From Chloroflexota bacterium (lineage in GTDB: Bacteria > Chloroflexota > Dormibacteria > Dormibacterales > Dormibacteraceae), in NCBI GenBank assembly GCA_005880175.1, contig VBJR01000237.1, positions 1 through 25,568 of the forward strand: DNA of 25,568 nt, written 5' to 3'. This document shows, piece after piece, positions 15,303 to 22,832 of the stretch. Position 1 is the first letter of the stretch. Each line of letters begins with the position of its first letter. Made by a program: the position numbers and the translations under genes. The notes beneath the pieces were generated by a model. It ran no database searches. It was given only the letters and a program-made list of their open reading frames with translations, and was not told where the DNA came from.

Positions 15303-15318
15303 TAGTGATATCACTATG
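15301..15318. promoter_or_regulatory. 18-bp perfect palindrome, probable operator
   Basis: CATAGTGATATCACTATG is its own reverse complement and its last three bases are the ATG of the lipoprotein gene. It overlaps the -10 and the expected transcription start, the ideal place for a repressor dimer. On the minus strand the same palindrome also ends in ATG, opening a frame of about 40 codons (15303-15184). Confidence 0.7.
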
Positions 15319-16608
15319 AAAGCACGACTTATCGTTGAGACATGCCGGGCTCTTCGGGCCGCCCGGCGTCACCTGGCACTCGTGGTGACGGTGTTCCTGA
15401 TGACGGCCGGCTGCTCGGCGACGACCGGCGCGGCGCCGTCGCCGTCGGCCCAGGCCTGCGCCTGGCCGGTCCAGGCGACCGTGGCCACCGACAATGCCGC
15501 GGCGCCCGACGCCGCCGCGTCCTACTGGCTGCAGCCGTTCACCGTCCAGAGCGGCCTCCGGATCACGGTCTCGGGGCGCTATCCGGACGCTCGCTACGCC
15601 TCGCTGCAGGTCTACACGGGCACCGCCGCGCCGTTCCCCGTCGACGGAGTCGCCGCCTCCCTGGACGACTACCAGATCGCCCCGGACGCCGGCAGCGTCA
15701 ACCCGTGGCAGAGCTCGGCGCGGCCCGGCGGTCGCTTCACGGTGACGCTGCGGTCCGACGTGTCCGCGAACGAGGTCAACACGCTGCCGCTCAGCCCCGA
15801 TGGCGCCGCGGCGGGAAGTGGTGGCTACCTCCAGTACCGGGTCTACCTCCCGGCCGGCGGCGACTTCTCGAAGGTCGTGCCGCCGACGATCACGCTCCAC
15901 CAGGGCGGCAGCGCGGTCGCCATGGCGCCGTGTCGGAGCCACGGCAGCTCCCCGGCGCCGTCGGCGAGCGCGGGCACCGCGGCGCAGCCGACGCCGGCCA
16001 CGAACGCCGTCCCGCCTCCGCTGAGGTTCTTCAAGCTCGCCAACGACCAGACGTTCTTTCGCAACGTCGACAGCACGTACATCCTCACGTACGTGACCCC
16101 GCCGGCCGCCGGGGACGTGGTGATGATCGCCGGCCGGGCACCCCGTGCGTCCACCGGCGACCACCCCTCCCGGTGGCCCGCTCCCGACCGGGACATGCGC
16201 TACTGGTCCATGTGCACGTACCTGGGCGGAACGCTTCCGCTGGTCGTGAACCGGCTGGGCGGAGGCGCCGTGGATACCGGCTGCCGGTCCGACGAGGCCA
16301 CCAGGCTCGACTCCTCCGGCAACTACCTGTACGTCATCGGCACCGAGGCGCAGCGCGGCGCGATCGAGGGCATCCCGGGCGCCACGTTCCTTCCCTTCTC
16401 GTCCGCCCAGCCCACGGCGCGGCACCTCGTCCTGCTGCGGAACATGCTCGTGAGCCCCGGGTTCGCGTACTCGAGCCAGGCCGTGACACAGAGCAACGAT
16501 CCGGCGGCGACGGCGGCGGTCATGGGCGCCTACTACCCGAGAGCGGCGGTGTGCTCGCTGAGCGCGCTGGCGGCCAGGGGCGCCGCGGGCTGCTCCTCCG
16601 TGTCGTGA
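15316..16608 (+). CDS. Hypothetical secreted lipoprotein, 430 residues
   Basis: The N-terminus is basic with a hydrophobic run ending LMTAGCS, a plausible though imperfect lipobox. Residues about 45-190 form a beta-rich domain (YWLQPFTVQSGLRITVSGRY, YASLQVYTG, GGYLQYRVYLPAGGDFSKV). A Pro/Ala/Ser linker (about 205-230) leads to a second domain (about 235-425) with DVVMIAGRAPRAS, MRYWSMCTYLGG, GNYLYVIGTE and FLPFSS. Paired Cys residues fit an extracytoplasmic, disulphide-bonded protein. It recalls a family of uncharacterised exported proteins; I cannot name it. The start is fixed by the promoter/palindrome at 15274-15318, which also implies dedicated repression. It faces a convergent lipoprotein gene across a hairpin. 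Confidence 0.85.
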   Translation: MKARLIVETCRALRAARRHLALVVTVFLMTAGCSATTGAAPSPSAQACAWPVQATVATDNAAAPDAAASYWLQPFTVQSGLRITVSGRYPDARYASLQVYTGTAAPFPVDGVAASLDDYQIAPDAGSVNPWQSSARPGGRFTVTLRSDVSANEVNTLPLSPDGAAAGSGGYLQYRVYLPAGGDFSKVVPPTITLHQGGSAVAMAPCRSHGSSPAPSASAGTAAQPTPATNAVPPPLRFFKLANDQTFFRNVDSTYILTYVTPPAAGDVVMIAGRAPRASTGDHPSRWPAPDRDMRYWSMCTYLGGTLPLVVNRLGGGAVDTGCRSDEATRLDSSGNYLYVIGTEAQRGAIEGIPGATFLPFSSAQPTARHLVLLRNMLVSPGFAYSSQAVTQSNDPAATAAVMGAYYPRAAVCSLSALAARGAAGCSSVS

Positions 16609-16638
16609 CGCTGGTCGTCGCCGCCGTCAGCAGGTGCT

Positions 16639-16671
16639 GGCGCTGGACAGCTATTGGTGCTTTCCAGCGCC
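16639..16671. terminator. Hairpin between convergent lipoprotein genes
   Basis: GGCGCTGGA (16639-16647) pairs with TCCAGCGCC (16663-16671) around a 15-nt loop. It lies between two converging stops, so it could terminate both ways; there is no U-run. Confidence 0.5.
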
Positions 16672-16696
16672 GACGAGCACGGCAGCGCGGCGCGTC

Positions 16697-17191
16697 TCAC
16701 GGCGTCGGCGTCTCGATCGGCACCGTCGCGCCCGAGAGGTCGTACTGCCGGCACGGTCCGCTCAAGGCGTCCCGAAGCTGTTGCTTCACCCCAGCCCTCA
16801 CCAGGTCGGCAGGCAGGTGGAAGCGGCCCTGGGCGTCGGGATCGGGCCAGTCCGGGATGCCGTGGGCGCGCAGGCACTGCGCGAGCCGCAGCATCGTCGC
16901 CACGTCCGGCTGCTCCGAGCGGTTGATCGCCGTCTGGGCCCGGTTCAGCTGCGCCTGGCAGGCGCTCATGGTCTCGGCCGGCGGCGTCGCGGTGCCGGGG
17001 GGCAGCTGCGGCCGGCCCTGCGCATCGACGGTCGGATCGGGGAAGTTCGGATCGCCCGGATCGCGCACGCACTGCGTGAACTGGCGGGCCAGCTGGGCCG
17101 GATTGGCCGAGGGCTGGGCAGACGGGCTCGCACCGGCACCGCAGCCTGCCACGACCAGAATGGCGCCGGCGAGCAGCATGTACTTGAGCAT
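16697..17191 (-). CDS. Small lipoprotein with CVRDPG-FPDP / CLRAHG-WPDP repeats
   Basis: 164 residues. The signal peptide ends in a perfect lipobox (VAGC, Cys at 17). It then shows two copies of a motif known from uncharacterised lipoproteins of high-GC bacteria: QFTQCVRDPGDPNFPDPTVD and AQCLRAHGIPDWPDPDAQG. Each has a helix with Cys followed by a Pro-rich FPDP/WPDP turn, and two more Cys (MSACQ, SGPCRQ) could complete disulphides. The function of this family is not established. ATG 17191 is the start: TAGCCT stands 6 nt upstream and no Shine-Dalgarno site is present. It is attached to the outer face of the membrane and convergent with the larger lipoprotein at 15316. Confidence 0.88.
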   Translation of the reverse strand: MLKYMLLAGAILVVAGCGAGASPSAQPSANPAQLARQFTQCVRDPGDPNFPDPTVDAQGRPQLPPGTATPPAETMSACQAQLNRAQTAINRSEQPDVATMLRLAQCLRAHGIPDWPDPDAQGRFHLPADLVRAGVKQQLRDALSGPCRQYDLSGATVPIETPTP

Positions 17192-17197
17192 GCCGGC

Positions 17198-17203
17198 AGG
17201 CTA
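17198..17203 (-). promoter_or_regulatory. -10 element for leaderless small lipoprotein
   Basis: TAGCCT on the minus strand, 6 nt before ATG 17191. Confidence 0.5.
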
Positions 17204-17304
17204 GCCGGCGCCACGTGCGAGACACATCACCGGCGGCGGGGATTCGGCTTCACTCCACCGGGGGAGGGCGGCCCGCCGAGCCCGAGGTGAGTTACTCGCG
17301 GGGG

Positions 17305-17310
17305 TAGGAC
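17305..17310 (+). promoter_or_regulatory. -10 element for the Vgb-like gene
   Basis: TAGGAC, 6 nt before ATG 17317; the last base departs from TANNNT. Confidence 0.4.
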
Positions 17311-17316
17311 CCTCTG

Positions 17317-18250
17317 ATGACCTCCATCCCGCGCCGCGTGCTGATCCTGGCCAGCGTGCTCGCTGCCACCGCATGCGGCGGCGGGGCGACCGCCGCTCAT
17401 GCTCCCCGGCCGGCGCTCCCGGCCGGCACATCCGCAACCACCTGGGTGGCCCCGGTCCCGACCGCCGGCGCGGAGCCGTACCACCTGGTCGTCGGACCCG
17501 ACGGCAGCGTCTGTCCCGGACCCCGCGAGCAAGCCGCATGGCCCGGCGGTCGCGACGGACGGGAACGTCTGGGTCGCCGAGTCCGGCAGCGATCGAATCG
17601 CCCGGATCACGCCGCTCGGCGTCATCACCGAGTTCCCGCTCAGCCATGGCTCCGGTCCCGCTCACGTCGTGCAGGGGGCCGACGGCAACATCTGGATCAC
17701 CGAGTCCGGCCGGCATCGAATCGGCCGGATGTCGCTGTCCGGCGAGGTGCTCGACGAGTTCCCCATCCCGACCCGGCAGAGCAACCTGAACGGCATCGCC
17801 GCGACGCCGGACGGCGGCATCTGGTTCGCCGAGCCCGACGCGAACAAGATCGGCCGCGTCTCGGCGAACGGGGACTTCCGCGAGTTCGCGATCCCGACCA
17901 TGCGCAGCAGCACCGCGCACCTGATCGGGATGCCCGACGGCAGCGTGTGGTTCGCGGAGAACGGCGCCAGCAAGATCGGCCACCTCACGCCGGCCGGCCG
18001 GTTCACAGAGCGTCCGCTGCCGTCCCGGGGCGGCGGCTCGTCCACGGTCGCGGCGGACCGAACGGGCGCCATCTGGGTCACCGAGCCGCGAGCGGCCCGC
18101 GTCGTCCGGGTCAGCCCGGCGGGCGACGTGGCGGAGTTCCCCATCCCGGGCTCCGACCCGGTCGGGATCGTCGTTGGCCCGGACGACACCGTGTGGGTCG
18201 CCGAAGACGACGGCAACCAGATCGCCCGTCTGCTGCCTCCCGCCGTGTAG
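17317..18250 (+). pseudogene. Vgb-like (virginiamycin B lyase type) beta-propeller lipoprotein, broken after blade 1
   Basis: The N-terminus is a signal peptide ending LAATACGGG (possible lipoprotein), then a linker and the first propeller strand YHLVVGPDGSV. The frame then changes at about 17510. From SKPHGPAVATDGNVWVAE onward the next frame carries five good Vgb repeats (DGNIWITE, DGGIWFAE, DGSVWFAE, TGAIWVTE, DDTVWVAE), each with the IGR(I/V) turn, ending at 18250. Repeats are about 42 residues apart, but GPDGS and ATDGN are only about 17 apart. Roughly 25 codons seem missing as well as the frame. Vgb opens streptogramin B rings, but most relatives are undefined secreted propellers, and antibiotic inactivation should not be assumed. 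The cause is a pseudogene or an assembly gap. Confidence 0.8.
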
Positions 18251-18260
18251 CCGTGCGAGC

Positions 18261-18749
18261 TCAGGGCGTCCGCGAGGCGCGGAGACGGTCGAAGTGCTCC
18301 TGCCATTGGCGCGCGACGTGGGCCTCGTCCCGAGCGCCGTCGTCGTAGGCCGGCGAGACGACCGGGCGCGCCAGCCTGACTTCGATCACCACGATCGCCT
18401 TGATCCGTTCGTCCGGCGTGGCGACGCCGGCCTCGCGGATTCGCCGGATCCCGTCCCCGAAGGCGGCGGTGCCGTGGTCATGGACCACAGCGGGGCCCTT
18501 GAACCGATAGCCCTTCCGCACGAACGGATCGACCACGTTGACCTCCACCCACGAGCCGCGACGCACGTTGGCCACGGTCTGCGGAGAGCGAACGTGGACG
18601 AAGAACAGGTGGTCGTCGTCCCAGACGCCGGTCGTACCCTTGGGCGAGAGGTTCGGCGTGCCGTCCTCGTCCACCGTCGCGTGGAACCCGAGCCGCTGCT
18701 CGCGCACCAGCCGCTGCATGTCCTCGGTGAGCATTCCCATCCCGCACAT
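18261..18749 (-). CDS. Pyridoxamine 5'-phosphate oxidase-fold (PPOX) FMN-binding protein
   Basis: 162 residues, cytoplasmic. The PPOX split-barrel landmarks are clear: MLTEDMQRLVREQRLGFHAT, VDEDGTPNLSPKGT (the SPKG phosphate-binding turn), DDDHLFFVHVRSPQTVANVR, VEVNVVDPFVRKGYRFKG. The C-terminus has a helix (VARQWQEHFDRLRAS). Relatives bind FMN or F420 and oxidise or reduce small molecules; the substrate is unknown. The start is uncertain: ATG at 18749, 18740 and 18734 are all in frame, and homologues usually begin near MLTEDM (18734). No leaderless -10 was found at the usual distance from any of them. It ends 10 bp from the convergent propeller gene and is divergent from the SagB-like gene. 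Confidence 0.88.
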   Translation of the reverse strand: MCGMGMLTEDMQRLVREQRLGFHATVDEDGTPNLSPKGTTGVWDDDHLFFVHVRSPQTVANVRRGSWVEVNVVDPFVRKGYRFKGPAVVHDHGTAAFGDGIRRIREAGVATPDERIKAIVVIEVRLARPVVSPAYDDGARDEAHVARQWQEHFDRLRASRTP

Positions 18750-18796
18750 GCTGCGCGTGTCGCGGCAGCGCCGGGGAACCGGGCTGTCGGGTGTGC

Positions 18797-18802
18797 CAGA
18801 CT
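18797..18802 (+). promoter_or_regulatory. -10 element for the SagB-like gene
   Basis: CAGACT, 7 nt before ATG 18810; a variant of TANNNT at the leaderless spacing. Confidence 0.4.
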
Positions 18803-18809
18803 TCCCGGC

Positions 18810-20209
18810 ATGACTCCCGGCGAGGTGGCACGCCACTATCACGAGCTCACCTCGTATGAACGGGGCCGCGACTGGACAACGCCGGTAGATCACCCGGATG
18901 TGCTCGGCGACTTCGTACCGATGAAGGATGAGACATATCCTGCGAGGTGCAAGTCGTACCCGTCCGATCTGCCAGTCGTCGCCCTGCCCCGCGACTGGAC
19001 CCCGGTCGCGGAGCCCGCTGCCAGCGTGCTCGCGGGCCGCCGTCCCAACCTGCCCTCCCAACTCGACCTTCCTGGCCTCGGCCGGATACTGCATCTGTCG
19101 GCCGGGGTCGTGCGGGTGGCAACCGTCCAGGGACGGCCCTTCCTGTTCCGCGCGGCCGGCTCGGCTGGCGGTCGCTTCCCGCTCGAGCTCTACGTCTCGG
19201 CCCGACAGGTGAGGGGACTGGAGGACGGCGTGTACTGGTACGACCCGGTCGGCCACGCGCTGCTCGAGGTCGGTCCGCCAGCGAACGGGGAGACGAGCGC
19301 GCTCATCGTCACCGGCATCCCCTGGCGGACAGCCTGGAAGTACGCCGAGCGGGGCCTGCGCCACGTCTACTGGGACGCCGGGACGATGCTCTCACAGACG
19401 CTCGCCCTGGCCGACTCGGCCGATCTCGGGCCGTCCACGAGTTCCCGGTCGCCGTCGTCGGCCTCGGCGAGGGCGAGCCCGCGATCCGGCCACGAGGCGG
19501 AGCCGTCGCTGGCACGGTCGATGTGGCCCCGGTCGAGTTCCCGCTGATCACGCGGGCGCACCACGCGGGCGACGGCGATCACCTCGGCAGCTCGTGGCCC
19601 GCGGGCGCTCCGCTGGTCGAGGCGGTGCCGGACTCGCCGTCGCTCGATGAGGTCCTCCTGCGCCGAGGCTCGACCCGGCTGCTGGTCGCCGGCGCCGCCG
19701 TCCCGCGGACCACGCTCGAATGGTCGCTGGCGGCCGCCCTCCGCGGGGTCGCCGAGGTCCGCCCGGACCCCCAGTTCGTCGCGGTCCACGCGGTCGATGG
19801 AGTCGATCCCGGCCTGTACCGCTGGCCGTCGCTGGACCGTCCACTGCAGGCTGGCGACCTGCGCCAGACGCTGTACCACGTCTGCTACGACCAGGGCCTT
19901 GGCGGCGACGCGTCGTTCGTCGTGCTGTCCGCCGCCGACCTCATCGCAGGAGACGATCGGGCCTATCGCGAGGCTCAGCTCGCGGCCGGGATCGTGGAGG
20001 GACGCCTGCACATCGCCGCTTTCGCACTGGGGGCCGGCGCCTCGGGCATGACGTTCATCGACTCAGAGCTGCCCGGGCTCCTCGGCGAGGCCCTGGCCGG
20101 CCTGATCGTGACGTGCGTCGGCGTCCCCGAGTACCGGAACCGCGCCGGAGGACCGCCGGGCCTGCCAACCGAGGTGAAGTTGGTCGCCTCGCGGATGGAC
20201 GACCGCTAG
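18810..20209 (+). pseudogene. SagB-type nitroreductase-fold protein, frame broken in the middle
   Basis: The first half has SagB landmarks: HYHELTSYER near the start, ILHLSAGVVRV, the flavin-site-like SAGGRFPLELYV, GVYWYDPVGHALLEVG and WDAGTMLSQTLALAD. Near 19430 the frame changes. The second half continues from VHEFPVAVVGLGEG in the next frame and contains a second, weaker nitroreductase-like domain (LLRRGSTRLLVAGA, LYHVCYDQGLGGDASFVVLS, AFALGAGASGMTFID), ending at 20209. In relatives about 20 residues separate ADLG from the HEFPV-like strand, and they are absent here. SagB enzymes oxidise azolines to azoles in peptide natural products, but no YcaO cyclodehydratase or precursor is nearby. 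This is probably an orphan nitroreductase of other function. It lies 12 bp before the b561-like gene. Confidence 0.8.
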
Positions 20210-20221
20210 GAGCACAGGGCC

Positions 20222-20788
20222 ATGATCGCCACGATGGAACAGCCGCCGTCTGCGGGACGAGTGAAGGTCCTGCTCCCCCTCCTCGCGGGAGCCGCGATCT
20301 CGATCGCGCTCGGCGTCTACGGGAACGTGCACGACCCCGCCGGCAAGGGTGCCATCGACCTGGCCTTCATTCGCACCGTCGTTCTCAAGGTGTACCTCGC
20401 CAGCGCGGCGGCCCTGATCGGTCTGTTCCAGCTCGCGACGGCGCTGCGGCTCTACGGCAAGATCTCGTGGCCGCGGGTGGTGCCGCCCTGGCTGGGCATC
20501 CTCCACCGCGTCAGCGGCACCGTCGCGTTCATCCTGGTCGTGATCGTGGCGTACCACTGCCTGTGGGCTCTGGGCTTCCAGCGGTCCGAGCCGCGCCTCC
20601 TGTTCCACTCGATCCTCGGCTGCTTCTTCTTCGGCGCGTTCACGGCCAAGGTGATCGTGGTGCAGTGGACAGGTCTCCCCGGATGGTGGCTGCCGGTCGC
20701 CGGCGGCTCCCTCTTCAGCGCGCTGGTCCTCCTGTGGCTGAGCAGCGCGGGGTGGTTCTTCGTGACGTTCGGCTTCCAGTACCTCTGA
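20222..20788 (+). CDS. Cytochrome b561-like membrane protein (DUF6529-type)
   Basis: 188 residues with five hydrophobic segments (about residues 18-36, 55-75, 88-115, 125-148, 155-183). Conserved His residues fall in helices as expected for haem ligands: LHRVSGTVAFILVV, VAYHCLWALGF and LLFHSILGCFFFGAF. The layout matches the small b561-like proteins annotated as DUF6529; I recall this family from memory and did not check it. The role is probably transmembrane electron transfer. ATG 20222 has AGGAG at 20208-20212, overlapping the previous stop, so it is read from the SagB-like transcript with a Shine-Dalgarno start, unlike the leaderless genes. The SagB flavoenzyme plus b-type cytochrome pairing suggests a redox module. 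Confidence 0.75.
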   Translation: MIATMEQPPSAGRVKVLLPLLAGAAISIALGVYGNVHDPAGKGAIDLAFIRTVVLKVYLASAAALIGLFQLATALRLYGKISWPRVVPPWLGILHRVSGTVAFILVVIVAYHCLWALGFQRSEPRLLFHSILGCFFFGAFTAKVIVVQWTGLPGWWLPVAGGSLFSALVLLWLSSAGWFFVTFGFQYL

Positions 20789-20796
20789 GGTCGGGC

Positions 20797-21915
20797 TCAG
20801 GAGGCGGGGGCCAGGGCCGAGAGCTGCGGGGTGTGGCCGTCCGACCCGATGGTCAGCACGTCCGCGTACATCTCCCGGGTGCTGCCCGCCGTGCCGTTGG
20901 CGTATGCGTGAAAGAACAGCCGGTACTGGCCGGAGACCTCTGAGCCGCTCACGTCCGCGCCGCCGGGGCCGCACAGCCCGTCCTGGGACTGGCTCAGCAC
21001 CGTGGTCCCGCCGGTCTGCGTCCAGGACCAGGGGTGCTGCGACTTGAACCACTCGGTGGAGTAGCCGCAGGTGCCGAAGTTCCCGTGCGCCACGAACAGG
21101 ATGAACCAGCCGTTGGACAGCGGGAGCAGCGACGGGCCCTCGATCGTGTCGGAGAACTGGTAGGCGCCGCCGCTGCCGGTCGGGATCGCGGAGAGCAGCT
21201 GGTGGCTGTCGCCCACATCGGCGGTCCCGTTCGTGGTCATGTCCAGGCGGACCATGCGGATCGTGGCCTGGCCGGTTCCGGACTGGGTCTTGTACGTGAG
21301 GAACAGCTCGTTGGTGTTGTTGTCCCAGCCGTTGTTGATGATGACCGGGTCGGGGTCGATGACGCCCTCGCCCTTCACGCGGTTGCCGGGGTCGGCCGTC
21401 ATGTCGTCGGACGCGCCGTAACCCTCCAGGCAGACCACCGGCCTGGCCTGGATGGTGAAGGGGCCGGTGGGCGAGGAGGATTCGGCCGCGCCGATGCAGC
21501 GGGCGCCGGACTGCGGGGTCTCGGTCGTGCCGCTGTGCGCGGAGGTGTCGAGCCGGGCGGCGAAGTACACGACGAATTCCTTGCTGGTGGGGATCTGGAT
21601 CATGTCGGGCGCCCAGATCCCTGCGCTCCGGTCGATCCAGTTGGGGATGGCCGAGCTGGTGTCCATCGCGTTGCCCGGTGCGGTCCAGGGGCCGCCGGCG
21701 ATCGAGGCGGTGGACTCCCACAGCCCGAAGCCGCCGGTGGTGAAGGCGTAGAACTTGCCGTTCGAGAGGGTCACGCCGGGGTCGGCGGTCGAGTGCGTGT
21801 CAACCGGCTGCTGTGTCGCCGCTCCGGCCGGCGCGGCCGTCCCGGTGAGCACGCCGAGCACGATGACCAGCGCGGCGGCGAGCCTGACGGATCTCGAGCG
21901 AGCGAACGTTCCCAT
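20797..21915 (-). CDS. Secreted glycoside hydrolase family 43-like protein
   Basis: 372 residues. The signal peptide (basic TFARSRSVRL, hydrophobic AAALVIVLGVLTG, cleavage near PAGAAT) shows it is exported. The five-bladed propeller of GH43 is indicated by the three acid positions in the right order: general base in TADPGV (Asp45), modulator in GVIDPDPV (187-189), and general acid in TIEGPSLL (Glu259). GH43 enzymes cut arabinose or xylose side chains or arabinan; the exact substrate cannot be read. ATG 21915 is preferred over ATG 21936 because GGGAGGG (21930-21924) stands 8 nt upstream and the signal peptide starts here. A -10 TACCTT lies at 21957-21952. It is convergent with the b561-like gene by 8 bp. 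Confidence 0.88.
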   Translation of the reverse strand: MGTFARSRSVRLAAALVIVLGVLTGTAAPAGAATQQPVDTHSTADPGVTLSNGKFYAFTTGGFGLWESTASIAGGPWTAPGNAMDTSSAIPNWIDRSAGIWAPDMIQIPTSKEFVVYFAARLDTSAHSGTTETPQSGARCIGAAESSSPTGPFTIQARPVVCLEGYGASDDMTADPGNRVKGEGVIDPDPVIINNGWDNNTNELFLTYKTQSGTGQATIRMVRLDMTTNGTADVGDSHQLLSAIPTGSGGAYQFSDTIEGPSLLPLSNGWFILFVAHGNFGTCGYSTEWFKSQHPWSWTQTGGTTVLSQSQDGLCGPGGADVSGSEVSGQYRLFFHAYANGTAGSTREMYADVLTIGSDGHTPQLSALAPAS

Positions 21916-21923
21916 GCGCAGTT

Positions 21924-21957
21924 CCCTCCCAGCCATGAATTGATCCGCACCAAGGTA
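21924..21957 (-). promoter_or_regulatory. -10 and Shine-Dalgarno of the GH43 gene
   Basis: TACCTT (21957-21952) as -10 and GGGAGGG (21930-21924) as ribosome site, 8 nt before ATG 21915. This decides the start against the earlier ATG at 21936, which lies before the ribosome site. Confidence 0.6.
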
Positions 21958-22291
21958 GCGCGATCGCGGCGGGGACGGTGCGCTCCACGAGCCTGATTGT
22001 GCCGTGTCCCTGAACGCGGGACGCGATCCGCCTCCTCAGGTACGAGCGGCGGCGCGAGGCCCCGCGTGGCCTCGCCCGGGAATGCCGCCGGCCGGCCGGC
22101 CGCCTGGTTCCGCCCGGTCGCCTTTGGGCGGAAGTCCCATGTCCTCGGACGCCGCGGGCTGTCAGAATCGGTGGCGGCCTTCGGGCCGACGCTCTCGCCT
22201 CGACCCAGCCCACCGACCCCCCTGGGTGGGAGCACCGCACGGCGCCCAACGGCCGCCGGGCGAGAAAGACCTGGTAGGGAGTACCCGAAGC
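21958..22291. other. Intergenic stretch without recognised gene
   Basis: GC-rich, with short palindromes such as GCCGGCCGGCCGGC near 22086-22100. Open frames exist in several registers but none has protein-like content or a start signal. No structured RNA family was recognised. Confidence 0.4.
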
Positions 22292-22462
22292 TTGAGCTTG
22301 AGCAAACTACGCTGCTGGTGGCTGCACCGCCGCCTCTGGACGATCGTGACGCCGGGCGTCCTGCCCTTCCACCTGGACTCCGAGCGGTTCTGCCCGGTGT
22401 GCAACAAGATGCGGGGCCACGCGGCCCGCGTCCCCCCGAAGCTGGCGCCGACCCCGGCCTGA
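22292..22462 (+). CDS. Small CxxC protein, about 56 residues
   Basis: From TTG 22292 the frame has almost only G/C at third positions for 50 codons and reads RCWWLHRRLWTIVTPGVLP, then FHLDSERFCPVCNKMRGHAA. The CPVC pair with a nearby Cys and His could bind a metal, but one knuckle is incomplete for a zinc ribbon. It might dimerise. The start is unsure: TTG 22292 or 22298 (the tandem TTGAGC), with a TAGGGA 11 nt upstream of the first; no Shine-Dalgarno site. No family recognised. It ends 72 bp before tRNA-Gly, whose promoter follows. Confidence 0.4.
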   Translation: MSLSKLRCWWLHRRLWTIVTPGVLPFHLDSERFCPVCNKMRGHAARVPPKLAPTPA

Positions 22463-22511
22463 GCGGCGGCCGGCGCCGACCGGACCCAGGCGTCCGGGTG
22501 CGGCTGGCCGC

Positions 22512-22517
22512 TAGGAT
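22512..22517 (+). promoter_or_regulatory. -10 element for tRNA-Gly
   Basis: TAGGAT, 17 nt before the tRNA 5' end at 22535; no clear -35. Confidence 0.5.
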
Positions 22518-22534
22518 CTGAGGGAAGCGCCCGC

Positions 22535-22608
22535 GCGGGTGTAGCACAATGGCAGTGCGGCAGCCTTCCAAGCTGTTGATACGGGTTCGATTCCCGTCAC
22601 CCGCTCCA
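22535..22608 (+). tRNA. tRNA-Gly (anticodon UCC), CCA encoded
   Basis: The acceptor GCGGGTG (22535-22541) pairs with CACCCGC (22598-22604); discriminator T; then CCA (22606-22608). The anticodon stem GCAGC/GCTGT encloses the loop CTTCCAA, giving the anticodon TCC. The T-arm is ACGGG-TTCGATT-CCCGT. Unlike tRNA-Glu in this window, the CCA tail is encoded. Confidence 0.95.
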
Positions 22609-22832
22609 ATCGACGTCGTTCGAGTTCGGTTGCATCGACAGCCACCCAACTGAGCAACCTCTCGAGCTGTGGAAAACCGCAATCATGCTGCTGTGCGATC
22701 TGAGTGGCGATCAACCTGCGCGGCGAAGCCAGTCACGAGAGCCAGGTTCACCCAGGTGCCGCCGCCGCGCCCGCGTCCGAGGCTGTGAAACAGCCTCGAG
22801 TGTGGCGGATGCGGCTGTTGCCGCAGGCAGAG

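Noticed and set aside
17317..18250. Streptogramin resistance by Vgb
   Set aside because: The gene is broken, has a secretion signal, and the propeller motif is shared by many proteins without lyase activity.
18810..20209. Azole-modified peptide (TOMM) gene cluster
   Set aside because: No YcaO cyclodehydratase, precursor peptide, protease or exporter lies within reach.
21958..22291. Structured RNA such as RNase P, SRP RNA, tmRNA or riboswitch
   Set aside because: None of the conserved core sequences of these RNAs could be found by eye.
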